DNA of 64,000 bases, taken from contig NZ_RKKU01000001.1 in assembly GCF_003797945.1 (NCBI RefSeq), positions 372,001-436,000 on the forward strand, in the 5' to 3' direction. This document shows, piece after piece, positions 51,515-61,481 of the stretch; position 1 is the first letter of the stretch; each line of letters starts with the position of its first letter. This DNA is from Pseudomonas neustonica (GTDB lineage: Bacteria > Pseudomonadota > Gammaproteobacteria > Pseudomonadales > Pseudomonadaceae). The translations under genes and the position numbers were made by a program. Below the pieces are notes generated by a model. It searched no databases, had not been told where the DNA came from, and saw only the letters and a list, made by a program, of their open reading frames with translations.

Positions 51515-52621
51515 ATGGCGGTCAAGGTTCTGGTAGTGGATGACTCAGGTTTTTTTCGCCGCCGGGTGACGGAAATTCTCGCGGGCGACCCGCAGATCCA
51601 GGTTGTGGGCACAGCAACCAATGGCAAGGAGGCTATTGAGCAGACGCTATCGCTGCGGCCAGACGTTATCACCATGGATTATGAGATGCCGGTGATGGAC
51701 GGTATCACCGCGGTCAAGGAGATCATGCAGCGCTGTCCTACGCCGGTGATCATGTTCTCTTCGCTCACGTATGAAGGTGCTCGTGTCAGTCTTGATGCCC
51801 TTGATGCTGGCGCCGCCGATTATCTACCCAAAAATTTCGAAGATATTTCTCGCAACCCGGACAAGGTCCGGCAGTTGTTGTGCGATCGCGTTAACGCACT
51901 TGCCCGCACCAATCGTCGATCGCTGGGTCTCAGTTCTACTCCGGTAGCGAGCCCTGCTCCCAGCCATACCAGTAGTAGTGTTGCTCGGCCCGTGACGGGG
52001 TCAACGACTGCTGCGAAACCGGCTGTCGCCGCACCGCGCAGTAGCCCGGCGCCGCGCAAGCGCAGCTACAAGCTGGTCGCTATAGGTACCTCTACCGGTG
52101 GCCCCGTTGCCTTGCAGAAGGTGCTGACCCAGCTGCCAAGTAACTTCCCGGCTCCTTTGTTGCTTATTCAGCATATGCCTGCGGCTTTTACCAAGGCATT
52201 TGCGGAGCGTCTTGACAAGCTATGTCGTATTTCCGTGAAGGAAGCCGAGGATGGCGATATTTTGCGTCCTGGCCAGGCACTGTTGGCGCCAGGCGGCAAG
52301 CAGATGATGCTTGATGGTCGTGGCGTTGTACGCATTCTCCCTGGTGACGAGCGGCTAAATTACAAGCCTTGCGTCGATGTCACCTTTGGCTCGGCTGCCA
52401 AGGCTTTTCAAGACAAGGTGCTGGCAGTGGTACTGACTGGCATGGGCGCTGATGGCCGAGAGGGCGCGCGCATGCTCAAGCAGGCCGGCAGTGCGGTCTG
52501 GGCGCAGGATGAGGCCAGTTGCGTTATTTACGGTATGCCTATGGCTATTGCCAAGGCTAATCTTGCCGACGGTGTTTACAGTCTGGATGAGATTGGGCGT
52601 TATCTGGCAGAGATTGGCTGA
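51515..52621 (+). CDS. cheB: Chemotaxis methylesterase CheB
   Basis: A 368-residue protein with an N-terminal receiver domain (D9/D10; D55 in [11 protein letters not shown]), a Ser/Pro-rich linker (about 140-180) and a C-terminal esterase domain with catalytic Ser in GTSTGGP, His in IQHMPAAF and Asp in GMGADG. It removes methyl groups from receptors for adaptation. Its stop overlaps the motC start. Confidence 0.96.
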   Translation: MAVKVLVVDDSGFFRRRVTEILAGDPQIQVVGTATNGKEAIEQTLSLRPDVITMDYEMPVMDGITAVKEIMQRCPTPVIMFSSLTYEGARVSLDALDAGAADYLPKNFEDISRNPDKVRQLLCDRVNALARTNRRSLGLSSTPVASPAPSHTSSSVARPVTGSTTAAKPAVAAPRSSPAPRKRSYKLVAIGTSTGGPVALQKVLTQLPSNFPAPLLLIQHMPAAFTKAFAERLDKLCRISVKEAEDGDILRPGQALLAPGGKQMMLDGRGVVRILPGDERLNYKPCVDVTFGSAAKAFQDKVLAVVLTGMGADGREGARMLKQAGSAVWAQDEASCVIYGMPMAIAKANLADGVYSLDEIGRYLAEIG

Positions 52622-53361
52622 TGGATATCCTCAGCATCATCGGCATCATCCTGGCTTTCGTCGCCATTATCGGTGGTAATCATCTCGAAGGCGGTCACGT
52701 TTCCGCTTTGCTGAACGCCCCTGCCGCGCTGATTGTCATCGGGGGCACCCTGGGCGCTGCCTTCATTCAGACACCCTTGACGGTTTTCAAGCGTGCGCTG
52801 GCTATTCTGCGCTGGATTGTCTTCCCGCCCTCAAGTCGTTTGCGTGAGGGAATTAGTCAGATTATCAACTGGAGCACGATAGCGCGTAAGGAAGGCCTGC
52901 TCGGGCTGGAGGCACTGGCTGATGTCGAGTCGGATCCTTATGCCCGTAAAGGGTTACAGTTGTTGGTTGATGGCAGTGAGCCTGAGGCGCTGCGCAGTAT
53001 TCTCGAGGTCGAGCTGATGACTCGCGAAAACCACGATCTCATGGCGGCCAAAGTCTATGAAAGTATGGGTGGGTACTCGCCAACCATTGGTATTATTGGC
53101 GCCGTAATGGGGCTGATTCATGTAATGGGTAATCTGGCTGATCCGTCAATGCTGGGCTCTGGCATTGCCGTTGCTTTTGTCGCAACTATCTATGGTGTTG
53201 CTCTGGCGAATCTTTTTCTGATTCCGGTAGCTCACAAGTTGAAGGCGGTAGCGATGCAGCAGTCTCGGTACCGTGAAATGCTACTCGAAGGCCTTATGTC
53301 GATTGCTGAAGGGGAGAACCCGCGCTCCATCGAAATGAAGCTCGAGGGCTTCCTGGACTAG
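52621..53361 (+). CDS. motC: Flagellar stator protein MotC
   Basis: A 246-residue MotA-family membrane protein with four segments (IIGIILAFVAIIGG, LIVIGGTLGAAFI, PTIGIIGAVMGLIHVMG and GSGIAVAFVATIYGVALANL) and a cytoplasmic loop with charged residues (RKEGLLGLEALADVE). With MotD it forms the second Pseudomonas proton-driven stator, important for swarming or viscous conditions. Confidence 0.93.
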   Translation: MDILSIIGIILAFVAIIGGNHLEGGHVSALLNAPAALIVIGGTLGAAFIQTPLTVFKRALAILRWIVFPPSSRLREGISQIINWSTIARKEGLLGLEALADVESDPYARKGLQLLVDGSEPEALRSILEVELMTRENHDLMAAKVYESMGGYSPTIGIIGAVMGLIHVMGNLADPSMLGSGIAVAFVATIYGVALANLFLIPVAHKLKAVAMQQSRYREMLLEGLMSIAEGENPRSIEMKLEGFLD

Positions 53362-53373
53362 CTGGAGAGAGTA

Positions 53374-54231
53374 ATGCGGCGACGTCGTCAGGAAGAACAT
53401 GAGAATCACGAGCGCTGGCTGGTTTCCTACGCTGACTTTATCACGCTGTTGTTCGCTTTTTTTGTCGTTATGTATTCCATTTCCTCGGTTAATGAAGGCA
53501 AGTACAAAGTGCTGTCTGACACCCTGGAGGGCGCGTTCAACCAACCTCCGCGGGCAATAGACCCCATCCAGGTTGGACAAGAGAAGCCGCGCGGGGTTGG
53601 CACCCAGGACAACAGCGGAACCCAGGCGGGACAGCAGGCTGATGGACGCGACGCGCTGCAGGATATTACGCAGGCAATGCAGCAGGCCTTTGGTGAGCTG
53701 ATTCAATCCGGTGAGCTAGAGGTTCGTGGTAACGAGCTCTGGGTTGAAATCGAGCTGAGTTCGGGTTTGTTGTTCCCTAGTGGGGATGCTTTACCACTGG
53801 ATGCTGCATTTGGTCTGGTGGACCGGATCGCCGACATACTGGCGCCCTACGAAAATCCGGTGCATGTTGAAGGCTTTACCGATAATGTCCCCATGCGTTC
53901 TGGCAACTACCCGACTAACTGGGAGCTTTCTGCAGCGCGGGCCGCGAGTGTGGTGCGCATGCTGAGCAATGGCGGTGTCAATCCTGACCGTTTGGCTGCG
54001 GTAGGCTATGGTGAATTTAGGCCAGTTGCCGATAACACGACTGCAGCAGGCCGAAAAGCGAATCGTAGGGTCGTGTTGCTGGTCTCTCGTTTTCTCGATA
54101 AACGGCATGAGCCTTACGGCGGGGAGCCGGGCTCCGTCAATGCAATGCGTGAGGCCCGTAGTGACGTTGCGGCACCTGTGAACACGGTTAATTCATCTGG
54201 CACGGGTTCTGCATCGAACTCTACTCCTTAG
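53374..54231 (+). CDS. motD: Flagellar stator protein MotD
   Basis: A 285-residue MotB-family protein with one membrane segment carrying the proton-path Asp (SYADFITLLFAFFVVMYSIS), a linker, and a C-terminal OmpA-like peptidoglycan-binding domain (VEGFTDNVPM, NWELSAARAASVV, VGYGEFRP). A Ser/Asn-rich tail ends the protein. It anchors the stator to the wall. Confidence 0.93.
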   Translation: MRRRRQEEHENHERWLVSYADFITLLFAFFVVMYSISSVNEGKYKVLSDTLEGAFNQPPRAIDPIQVGQEKPRGVGTQDNSGTQAGQQADGRDALQDITQAMQQAFGELIQSGELEVRGNELWVEIELSSGLLFPSGDALPLDAAFGLVDRIADILAPYENPVHVEGFTDNVPMRSGNYPTNWELSAARAASVVRMLSNGGVNPDRLAAVGYGEFRPVADNTTAAGRKANRRVVLLVSRFLDKRHEPYGGEPGSVNAMREARSDVAAPVNTVNSSGTGSASNSTP

Positions 54232-54317
54232 CTGTAATAGATCTGGATAGTCAAAATGTTGTCGTTTATCACGTGTCATCGGGTCTATCCGAACAGGAAT
54301 GCCCCCGGAGGTGAGCT

Positions 54318-55112
54318 ATGAGAGTCTGGGCAGTAGCCAACCAGAAGGGTGGGGTGGGCAAGACTACCTCTGCTGTAGCGTTGGCCGGGCTTTTGGCGGA
54401 CCAGGGGCAGCGTGTGCTGGTGGTGGATCTTGATCCCCACGGCTCTATGACCAGTTATTTCGGGCATGACCCTGACCAGCTCACCAGTAGCGTATTTAAT
54501 TTATTTCAGCACAATGGGCAGGTGCCTGAAGGCTTGGCATCGGCGTTGTTGCTTGATACCTCGCATCCCAATATTCAGCTGCTCCCCTCCAGTACTTCGC
54601 TGGCGACGTTAGAGCGGCAGTCTGCGGCACAGGGCGGTTACGGGCTGGTTATTTCTCGCGCGCTGGCTCAGCTGTGGAACGATTTCCAGTTTGTAATTAT
54701 TGATAGTCCACCGTTGTTGGGTGTGTCCATGATCAATGCTTTGGCGGCCAGTGAGCAGCTGATTATTCCGGTGCAAACCGAGTTTCTGGCTCTTAAGGGC
54801 CTGGAGCGTATGGTGCACACATTGAACATGGTCAATCGGTCACGAAAACAGGCGCTGCCTTATACCATCGTTCCTACCTTGTTTGATCGTCGTACTCAGG
54901 CCTCGCTCAGCACGTTGCGCATGTTGCGGCGCGATTATGCTGACCAGCTTTGGCAGGCTTATATCCCGATTGATACCAAATTGCGCGACGCCAGTCTGGC
55001 TGGTCTGGTGCCTTCGCAGCTAGATAGCAGCGCGCGCGGTGTTTTGGCTTATCGCGCGCTCCTGCGTTATTTACTGGCGCAGAGCCTGTCGCGAAGCGAG
55101 CAGGTAGCCTGA
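54318..55112 (+). CDS. parC: ParA-like chemotaxis ATPase ParC
   Basis: A 264-residue ParA/Soj ATPase with Walker A KGGVGKTTS, DLDPHGSMTSYF and IDSPPLLG. In polar flagellates it positions the chemotaxis array at the pole together with ParP. Synteny (between motD and a CheW-like gene) supports this over a plasmid-type ParA. Confidence 0.9.
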   Translation: MRVWAVANQKGGVGKTTSAVALAGLLADQGQRVLVVDLDPHGSMTSYFGHDPDQLTSSVFNLFQHNGQVPEGLASALLLDTSHPNIQLLPSSTSLATLERQSAAQGGYGLVISRALAQLWNDFQFVIIDSPPLLGVSMINALAASEQLIIPVQTEFLALKGLERMVHTLNMVNRSRKQALPYTIVPTLFDRRTQASLSTLRMLRRDYADQLWQAYIPIDTKLRDASLAGLVPSQLDSSARGVLAYRALLRYLLAQSLSRSEQVA

Positions 55113-55212
55113 ACACGGTCAGGTTGGCTAATGCTTTAATCTTCGCCGCCGATATACTGTTAAGGTCAGCAATTGCTGAGGCTTCAGACAAACTAATGAC
55201 GACGCAGGTGTT

Positions 55213-55971
55213 ATGAGTAAATCCAGATTGCCGGTGCAGGAGTTCGTGCCGGAACAAACCATTCAGCATTATCTGGATGCGCTGCTGCAGGATGCGGCAG
55301 AGGAACTCGCGCGAGTTGAAGTTGATCCTAGCGTTCAGCCTGTTCAGGCCGCGCCTGTGCCCGTGGTAGAGGCCCGCAAAGCAGAGGCCCCCCAGCGCCT
55401 GCGAGACAATACGCCGTCAGTTGTCGAATCTGTGCCAGCGGTGTCTCAGCCAGAACCAGAGACTTCTATACCTGTGCCGGCAGCCAGCGCGGCCTGGCGC
55501 GAGCAGTCTTTTGAAGCCTTACTCTTTGATGTGGGTGGCTTAAAGCTCGCAGTGCCGCTGGTATCATTGGGCACCATCTACCCGCTGGATACCGAAATCA
55601 CGCCATTGTTTGGCCAGCCCGATTGGTTCCTGGGCATAATGGCGACCCAGGCGGGCAATCTTAAGGTGCTGGATACCGCACGTTGGGTCATGCCGGAGCG
55701 TTACAGTGAGGAATTGAAGGACAGGCTGGCTTTTGTCATCTCAGTAGAGGGTTATGACTGGGGGATGGCCGTGCACGGTGTGCATCAATCCATTCGGTTG
55801 CAACCGGAGCAGATTAAATGGCGTTCGCAAGAAAGCAAACGTCCTTGGTTGGCCGGTACCGTGATTGATCATATGTGTGCCTTGCTGGATGTGTCTGCGC
55901 TGGCTAGCCTGATAGTAAAGGGTGTTGCCGCGCAGAAATCTGGTAATGCCGCATCGCCAGCATTAGGATAA
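55213..55971 (+). CDS. parP: CheW-like array protein ParP
   Basis: A 252-residue protein. An N-terminal, Pro/Val/Glu-rich region (about 1-95) precedes a CheW-like domain (about 98-235: FEALLFDVGGLKLAVPLVSL). This layout and the neighbour parC fit ParP, which links ParC to CheA. Confidence 0.85.
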   Translation: MSKSRLPVQEFVPEQTIQHYLDALLQDAAEELARVEVDPSVQPVQAAPVPVVEARKAEAPQRLRDNTPSVVESVPAVSQPEPETSIPVPAASAAWREQSFEALLFDVGGLKLAVPLVSLGTIYPLDTEITPLFGQPDWFLGIMATQAGNLKVLDTARWVMPERYSEELKDRLAFVISVEGYDWGMAVHGVHQSIRLQPEQIKWRSQESKRPWLAGTVIDHMCALLDVSALASLIVKGVAAQKSGNAASPALG

Positions 55972-56060
55972 CTACACTGGCTTCTGGCTACTGAGTCAGA
56001 ACCAACATCCGGCGTCCCAGGCTGCTGGATCGCTATCAACGATGATCGGGAAGCAAGATA

Positions 56061-56540
56061 ATGAAAAATAATTCGGGACAAGGTAGTGAAGATCCGATCC
56101 TGCAATGGGTTACCTTCCGCCTGGATAACGAGAGTTATGGCATCAATGTTATGCAGGTGCAGGAAGTGCTGCGCCACACCGAGATTGCCCCCGTTCCGGG
56201 TGCGCCATCCTATGTGTTGGGTATCATCAATCTGCGTGGCAACGTTGTTACCGTTATTGATACCCGCCAACGTTTTGGACTGACGCCTGCACCTATTACT
56301 GACAGCACGCGTGTGGTGATCATCGAGGCTGACAAGCAGGTGGTGGGTATTCTGGTTGATAGCGTGGCCGAGGTGGTTTATCTGCGTCAATCCGAGATCG
56401 AGACCGCGCCTAATGTGGGTACCGATGAGTCTGCCAAGTTCATTCAGGGTGTATGCAACAAGAACAATGAACTGCTGATTCTGGTCGATCTCGAAAAGAT
56501 GATGACTGAGGATGAGTGGGCTGAACTGTCCGGATTTTGA
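56061..56540 (+). CDS. cheW: Chemotaxis coupling protein CheW
   Basis: A 159-residue CheW: WVTFRLDNESYGINVMQVQE, VLGIINLRGNVVTVIDTR, and VDSVAEVVYL. It couples receptors to CheA. It overlaps the following gene's ATG by one base. Confidence 0.95.
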   Translation: MKNNSGQGSEDPILQWVTFRLDNESYGINVMQVQEVLRHTEIAPVPGAPSYVLGIINLRGNVVTVIDTRQRFGLTPAPITDSTRVVIIEADKQVVGILVDSVAEVVYLRQSEIETAPNVGTDESAKFIQGVCNKNNELLILVDLEKMMTEDEWAELSGF

Positions 56541-56947
56541 TGGCGATGAATGAACCTTGGCTAGTGCTGTTGCTCGGCAGTGTCCTGGGCCTGGTTGTAG
56601 CTGCACTGATTGTGCTGTTCGCCAAGGTTCGTGCTCTGCCGATGGAAGTTCGGCTCCAGTCAGAGCAGCTCCGTCTGCGCCAGGAGCAGCTGTCGCGTGA
56701 TGTTGCGACTTTTCAACAGGGCAGTATTCGTATGGGTGAGGAGCTGACGGCACTGCGGCTGCAGCTCAAGCGGCTGGAAGACAAGCAGCTCAAGTTGGAA
56801 ACCCATGACCCGCAGTCGTTGCCCTATAGCCAGGCCGCTCGCCTGGTTGGTATGGGCGCTAGCATAGAAGACCTTACTCAATCGTGCGGGCTTTCCAAGT
56901 CGGAAGCAGAGCTTTTCGTAAAGCTGCACGGCGTCGGACGTAATTGA
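56540..56947 (+). CDS. DUF2802 protein, membrane-anchored
   Basis: A protein of about 135 residues with one N-terminal membrane helix (LVLLLGSVLGLVVAALIVLF), a coiled coil (about 40-90) and a C-terminal DUF2802 helix region (YSQAARLVGMGASIEDLTQSCGLSKSEA). It follows cheW in Pseudomonas chromosomes and is possibly related to array positioning; function not established. Confidence 0.8.
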   Translation: MAMNEPWLVLLLGSVLGLVVAALIVLFAKVRALPMEVRLQSEQLRLRQEQLSRDVATFQQGSIRMGEELTALRLQLKRLEDKQLKLETHDPQSLPYSQAARLVGMGASIEDLTQSCGLSKSEAELFVKLHGVGRN

Positions 56948-56990
56948 GGGCAGGCTTTCACCATCCCGTTGGTAGCTTGTTACAGCATTC

Positions 56991-57323
56991 TTATTTTGAG
57001 CCCTGATTCGGCTGATCATGTTTTAGCTGCTTGGGCTTCGGCTGGCCGCCATCGGGGTCGAATCCCGCTGGGCGTTTTCCCTTCAGGTACCAGGCAAAAG
57101 CAATGATTTCCGCAATGGTGCGATAGAGTGCCTCAGGTATCTGGTCGCCCAACTCCAGTTGCGTGAGCATCCGAGCCAGGTCCGCATTCTCGTAGATGGG
57201 AACTTCGTAGTCTAAAGCGAGCTGAATAATCTGTTCGGCGAGTTCGCCTTCGCCTTTGGCGGTGAGTACCGGCGCTTTCTCCCCGTCGTAAACCAGGGCG
57301 ATGGCTTCACGTGAATTGCTCAT
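56991..57323 (-). CDS. FhlB: FlhB C-terminal-domain-like protein
   Basis: A 110-residue protein with the cytoplasmic FlhB domain pattern: EAIALVYDGEKAPVLTAKGEGELAEQIIQLA and a conserved VPIYENADLARML. It lacks the membrane half and the NPTH autocleavage motif, so it cannot replace FlhB; such FhlB proteins accompany flagellar genes. It overlaps the FliK-like gene as ATGA. Confidence 0.83.
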   Translation of the reverse strand: MSNSREAIALVYDGEKAPVLTAKGEGELAEQIIQLALDYEVPIYENADLARMLTQLELGDQIPEALYRTIAEIIAFAWYLKGKRPAGFDPDGGQPKPKQLKHDQPNQGSK

Positions 57324-59065
57324 CAGGTTACCTCGTCAATCCAGGTTTGCTGCAATGCTTGGCGAGGTGGTGGCGGGGAACCGCGATGGCAGCTCAGTTC
57401 ACCTACGTCCAATCCTTTTGCCAGCAGCCGGTCGCGCAGCTCGGACATTTGTGTATCCAGCAGGCTTAGGGTCTCCGCCCGCTCGGCCCAAAACTCGGTG
57501 CTAACTTTGTCTTTTCGCAGCCTGGCAATAGCTTGCATGCTGCCGAGCTCATCCAGGTTAAATGAAAGCCTGACTTCCCATTGGGCTACTGGTTCGGCCT
57601 GTTGCTTGGCATCGGGCGGCGGGTTGTCGCGCTGTATACGCATTTGTACGTGGCTGAACTGATGGCCGTCGCGCAGCGGAATTTCCAGCTGCCAGGTCGT
57701 CTGTGTGCTGCCATCGGAAAAGCTCTGGGTTTGCCCCAGACTCTGAAGCTGATGATGCTGTATTCGTGACAGCAGGGCCGCCGTCAGGCGCAACAGGCTG
57801 CCAAGATCATTGGCCTCTCCCAGTGCTTGCAAGGCGCGGGTTGGCAGGGGAAACAAGCCAGCCTTGAGCTGCTGTTGCGTGGCCGCCTGGCTGGCTTGCT
57901 GCCATGGCCCTTGAGGGGGATTTAGCGCGTTCAGGCTGCTGGGCGGCAACTGTTGCTGCAGGTTGATCAATAGACTGACCAGGGTGCCCTTGAGGTCGAC
58001 GCCGGCCAGGGGCTCGTGTGTTCCGGGCGGCGTTGAAAGACCTGACAGTAGAGGAAGTAGTTTATCCAGTGCGGGCATGATTCGCTGCGCTGCGGTATTT
58101 AGTTGGCTGCCAGCGTCTGTGGTCCCGGAGCCAGCGGGCCCGATATCTTGTTTGGCGGTGGCTTGAGCGATCAGAGAGTCAGCCAGCTTGGCGAGATTGG
58201 GTTCGAGAAACAGGCCGCTCTGCTTTATTGCATTGGCGACGCCGTTAGCGGTGGTTAGTTGTTGCGGTGTGGTGATCTGCTGCAGCACATTGCTTATTGC
58301 CTGATGCAAGGCTGGCACCGCGGGCAGCCCGCGTGGTGACGCTTGCAGCTGATCCAGGCGTTTCAGCAGTGGCTCGCTGGACGCTTGATTCTGCAAGGTG
58401 TCACGTAATCCTTGCAGCAAATCCAGTTGGCGCTGTTGAGCGCCGCTGGCTAGTACGCGTAACTCACCTTGTGCTCCTACGCTGGCATTGAGCTGAGTGC
58501 CGGGCTCTACCGGTTGATTGCTGGTCAGCTTCAACAGGTTACCCATACCGGCGCCTTGAATGATTTTGGCCAGCAGGGCAAAGGCAACCTGTTTGCCCGC
58601 AGCGTCGTTAACGGGTTGCTGGCTCAGTACCTTGGCTTGTACTGCGCTGCCTGGCGGAAATTGAGTAGGGTCCAGGCGAGTGAGTGGCTCAGTGGTGGCT
58701 GCGGTGCCGCTCGGTTGCAGTACTGCCAGAAGCTGCGTTTGGCTCACCGCTTGAATCAGCACCTGGGTGCCGGTAGTGAACGGCTGCGGGCTGGTCGTCT
58801 GCAGCGTGGCCGGGACTCCGGTGTCAGCGCGTGCGATGCGCAGCATCACATCAAACTGTCCGCCAGTGCTGGTGCTCGGGTTACTTTGCACCACTTCGGC
58901 AGGTACCTTGGCGCCAGCGCCAAGTTGCAGTGCGTCAATTGGCCGCAACAGCTGTAAGGCCACACTGATTGCCTCTGCGCTACGCGCGCTCGGCGCCGCA
59001 ACAGGCGTGGTTGGCGCGCTGGGCGTTATAGTGCTGGTTGGCGGTAGGCGAAAATCCGGGCTCAT
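57323..59065 (-). CDS. FliK-like hook-length control protein
   Basis: A protein of about 580 residues from ATG 59065 (MSPDFRLPPTST); the frame extends 41 codons further up, but those look like leader. Long Gln/Thr/Ala-rich N-terminal part and a C-terminal Flg_hook-like domain (WQLEIPLRDGHQFSHVQMRI, WEVRLSFNLDELGSMQAI). This is the FliK layout, though the ruler part is unusual in sequence. It is divergent from ccmA and translated together with fhlB. Confidence 0.75.
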   Translation of the reverse strand: MSPDFRLPPTSTITPSAPTTPVAAPSARSAEAISVALQLLRPIDALQLGAGAKVPAEVVQSNPSTSTGGQFDVMLRIARADTGVPATLQTTSPQPFTTGTQVLIQAVSQTQLLAVLQPSGTAATTEPLTRLDPTQFPPGSAVQAKVLSQQPVNDAAGKQVAFALLAKIIQGAGMGNLLKLTSNQPVEPGTQLNASVGAQGELRVLASGAQQRQLDLLQGLRDTLQNQASSEPLLKRLDQLQASPRGLPAVPALHQAISNVLQQITTPQQLTTANGVANAIKQSGLFLEPNLAKLADSLIAQATAKQDIGPAGSGTTDAGSQLNTAAQRIMPALDKLLPLLSGLSTPPGTHEPLAGVDLKGTLVSLLINLQQQLPPSSLNALNPPQGPWQQASQAATQQQLKAGLFPLPTRALQALGEANDLGSLLRLTAALLSRIQHHQLQSLGQTQSFSDGSTQTTWQLEIPLRDGHQFSHVQMRIQRDNPPPDAKQQAEPVAQWEVRLSFNLDELGSMQAIARLRKDKVSTEFWAERAETLSLLDTQMSELRDRLLAKGLDVGELSCHRGSPPPPRQALQQTWIDEVT

Positions 59066-59114
59066 GTTGTCACATGTTGATGTAAATCGAGGTCCCCCGG
59101 GCAAGGGGGGCATG

Positions 59115-59150
59115 TATAATGGCGCCCCTGAGAACGGGCTCTTAAGCCCG
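59115..59150 (+). promoter_or_regulatory. ccm leader: TATAAT box and hairpin
   Basis: TATAAT (59115-59120) is a perfect -10 hexamer, though no good -35 is visible at the usual spacing. It is followed by CGGGCT-CTTA-AGCCCG (59135-59150), a perfect 6-base stem. No T-run follows, so it is not a terminator. It could shape ccmA translation. Confidence 0.45.
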
Positions 59151-59244
59151 CTTCTGGCGGCTATTGCATTGAGTATAGCGGCCAGCATGCCGTAATCATG
59201 AACGCAATGGTATCGGTGCGATATAGCCTGTGTCTGGAGTAGCG

Positions 59245-59880
59245 GTGAGCAAGCAGCAGATCGACGTCATCGAGCTGGCCTGTGAGCGGGATGAGCGTGA
59301 GCTTTTCTCCGCGGTCTCCTTCTGTCTGCAGCCAGGAGACGTCCTGCAGGTTGCGGGCCCGAATGGCGCGGGTAAAACCAGCCTGCTGCGCATTATGGCG
59401 GGTTTGATGCCCGCTACCGCCGGCGATATCAGCTTTGCCGAAAAGAGTATCCTGTCCGGTAGCGGTCGAGAGTATTGGCGCCGCAATCTCCTCTATATTG
59501 GTCATGCTCCCGCCGTGAAGTCTGCGCTGACAGCGGAAGAAAACCTTAGCTGGCTCTGCGCATTGACCCGGCCGGTCAGTAGCGAGGCTATCTGGCAGGC
59601 GCTCGATCAGGTGGGGCTGCGCGGTTTTGAGGATGTGCCCTGTCGCCAGCTTTCTGCCGGCCAGCAGCGCCGCGTTGCATTGGCACGTTTGTATTTGCCG
59701 GGCGCACCGATATGGATTCTCGATGAACCTTTTACCGCGCTGGATCAGGCTGGCGTGCTCACGCTGGAGCAGCACATTATGAGCTTTGCCGCGTCCGGCG
59801 GCACTGTGGTGCTAACGACCCACCATAGTCTGGCGCATGTTGCCGGCGTGCGGCGGCTGGAACTGGGGCGGGTCAACTGA
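59245..59880 (+). CDS. ccmA: Haem exporter ATPase CcmA
   Basis: Start GTG 59245 follows GGAG. A 211-residue ABC ATPase: Walker [12 protein letters not shown], signature LSAGQQRR, Walker [12 protein letters not shown], and the H-loop TTHHSL. With CcmB and CcmC it releases haem-loaded CcmE for cytochrome c maturation. Confidence 0.96.
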   Translation: MSKQQIDVIELACERDERELFSAVSFCLQPGDVLQVAGPNGAGKTSLLRIMAGLMPATAGDISFAEKSILSGSGREYWRRNLLYIGHAPAVKSALTAEENLSWLCALTRPVSSEAIWQALDQVGLRGFEDVPCRQLSAGQQRRVALARLYLPGAPIWILDEPFTALDQAGVLTLEQHIMSFAASGGTVVLTTHHSLAHVAGVRRLELGRVN

Positions 59881-60554
59881 TGCGACAGATGATCTGGCTG
59901 TTACTCAAACGCGAATGGCAATTGACCTGGCGCCGCCCCGGCGATTTGCTCAACCCGCTCATTTTCTTTGCCATGGTCATTACCCTTTTCCCATTGGCGG
60001 TCGGGCCGGAGCCACAATTATTGCAGCGCATGGCGTCGGGCATTATCTGGGTAGCGGCGTTGCTGGCGACCTTATTGTCTCTGGATGGCCTGTTTCGCAG
60101 TGATTTTGAAGATGGCTCGTTGGAGCAGTGGGTGCTGTCACCACACCCACTGACGCTGCTGGTGTTGGTCAAAGTACTGCATCATTGGTTGATGTGTGGC
60201 CTGTTACTGGTACTGTTGGCGCCGGTGCTGGGTTTGATGCTCGCGCTGCCCTGGTCGGTTATGCCAACACTCTGCCTCACGCTCTTGTTAGGCACCGCCG
60301 TTTTAAGTTTATTGGGCGCAATTGGCGCAGCACTGACCGTCGGTTTGAAAGGCAGTGGCAGCATGCTGCTGGCACTGTTGATACTACCGCTTTATATCCC
60401 CGTGCTGATTCTTGGTACGGGTGCGATGGACGCTGCTTTGCAGGGGTTACCGGTATTGGGTTATCTGCTCTGGCTTGGCTGCCTGGCGTTATTGGCTTTG
60501 AGCCTGGCGCCACTGGCAATAGCAGCAGGTTTGCGAATTGGCGTGAGTGAATAG
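59880..60554 (+). CDS. ccmB: Haem exporter membrane subunit CcmB
   Basis: A 224-residue, six-segment membrane protein starting immediately at the ccmA stop. The N-terminal LLKREWQLTWRRPGDLLNP and the FRSDFEDGSLEQ loop are CcmB hallmarks. Confidence 0.95.
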   Translation: MRQMIWLLLKREWQLTWRRPGDLLNPLIFFAMVITLFPLAVGPEPQLLQRMASGIIWVAALLATLLSLDGLFRSDFEDGSLEQWVLSPHPLTLLVLVKVLHHWLMCGLLLVLLAPVLGLMLALPWSVMPTLCLTLLLGTAVLSLLGAIGAALTVGLKGSGSMLLALLILPLYIPVLILGTGAMDAALQGLPVLGYLLWLGCLALLALSLAPLAIAAGLRIGVSE

Positions 60555-60573
60555 GCGCGGAGACTGACAGCGA

Positions 60574-61317
60574 ATGAGCTGGACATTTTTTCACAAACTG
60601 GGCTCGCCCAAATGGTTCTACGAGATCAGCGGAAAACTGCTGCCGTGGCTTGCGCTGGCTAGTGTGTTGCTGTTGGCTATTGGCGTTGTCTGGGGCTTGT
60701 TTTATGCGCCCGAGGATTACCAGCAGGGCAATAGCTTTCGCATCATTTACATCCATGTGCCTGCCGCTATTCTGGCGCAATCATGCTACATGATGCTGGC
60801 TGTGGCCGGCATAGTCGGCTTGGTCTGGCGCATGAAGCTGGCTGATGTAGCGCTGCAGTGCGCGGCGCCCATTGGTGCCTGGATGACCTTCGTGGCGCTG
60901 ATCACTGGCTCAATCTGGGGTAAGCCGACCTGGGGTACTTATTGGGAATGGGATGCGCGCCTGACGTCCATGCTTATTCTGCTATTTCTGTACTTCGGGA
61001 TTATTGCGCTGCGCATGGCGATCAGTAATCGGGATACCGCCGCCAAGGCTACTGCGGTGATGGCGATTGTTGGTGTAGTGAATATCCCGATCATCAAATA
61101 CTCGGTTGATTGGTGGAATACGCTGCATCAGCCGGCCACGTTTACCATGACTGAAAAGCCCGCGATGCCACCGGAAATGTGGTTGCCGCTGCTGGTGATG
61201 GTGATCGCTTTTTACGGCCTGTTTGCGCTCAACCTGTTGCTGCGCATGCGTCTTGAAGTGCTCCGCCGTGAGTACAAGGCGCGTTGGGTCCGCGAGATTC
61301 TGGAGAAAAGCTCATGA
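60574..61317 (+). CDS. ccmC: Haem chaperone-interacting protein CcmC
   Basis: A 247-residue membrane protein of the haem-handling family. It has the tryptophan-rich WWD-type motif [12 protein letters not shown] and the conserved His residues in IYIHVPAA and the distal [13 protein letters not shown]. It places haem on CcmE. It overlaps ccmD as ATGA. Confidence 0.96.
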   Translation: MSWTFFHKLGSPKWFYEISGKLLPWLALASVLLLAIGVVWGLFYAPEDYQQGNSFRIIYIHVPAAILAQSCYMMLAVAGIVGLVWRMKLADVALQCAAPIGAWMTFVALITGSIWGKPTWGTYWEWDARLTSMLILLFLYFGIIALRMAISNRDTAAKATAVMAIVGVVNIPIIKYSVDWWNTLHQPATFTMTEKPAMPPEMWLPLLVMVIAFYGLFALNLLLRMRLEVLRREYKARWVREILEKSS

Positions 61318-61481
61318 GCAATTTGCCCGATGTTCTGGCGATGGGTGGTCATGGTGTGTATGTCTGGTCTGCCTACGGGATTACGGCGACGGTTCTGATT
61401 CTGTTGTTCCTGCCACCGATACTGGGAAAGCGTCGGTTGGTTCAGGCTGAAGCACGCCGACGTCGGCGGGAGGGTATGTAA
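61314..61481 (+). CDS. ccmD: CcmD small membrane protein
   Basis: A 55-residue protein with one membrane helix ([20 protein letters not shown]) and a basic C-terminus (EARRRRREG). It supports release of haem-CcmE from the CcmABC complex. ATGA and TAATG overlaps tie it to both neighbours. Confidence 0.93.
   Translation: MSNLPDVLAMGGHGVYVWSAYGITATVLILLFLPPILGKRRLVQAEARRRRREGM

Noticed and set aside
54318-55112. A plasmid or chromosome partition parA
   Set aside because: There is no parB, and it lies between motD and a CheW-like gene in the usual chemotaxis order.
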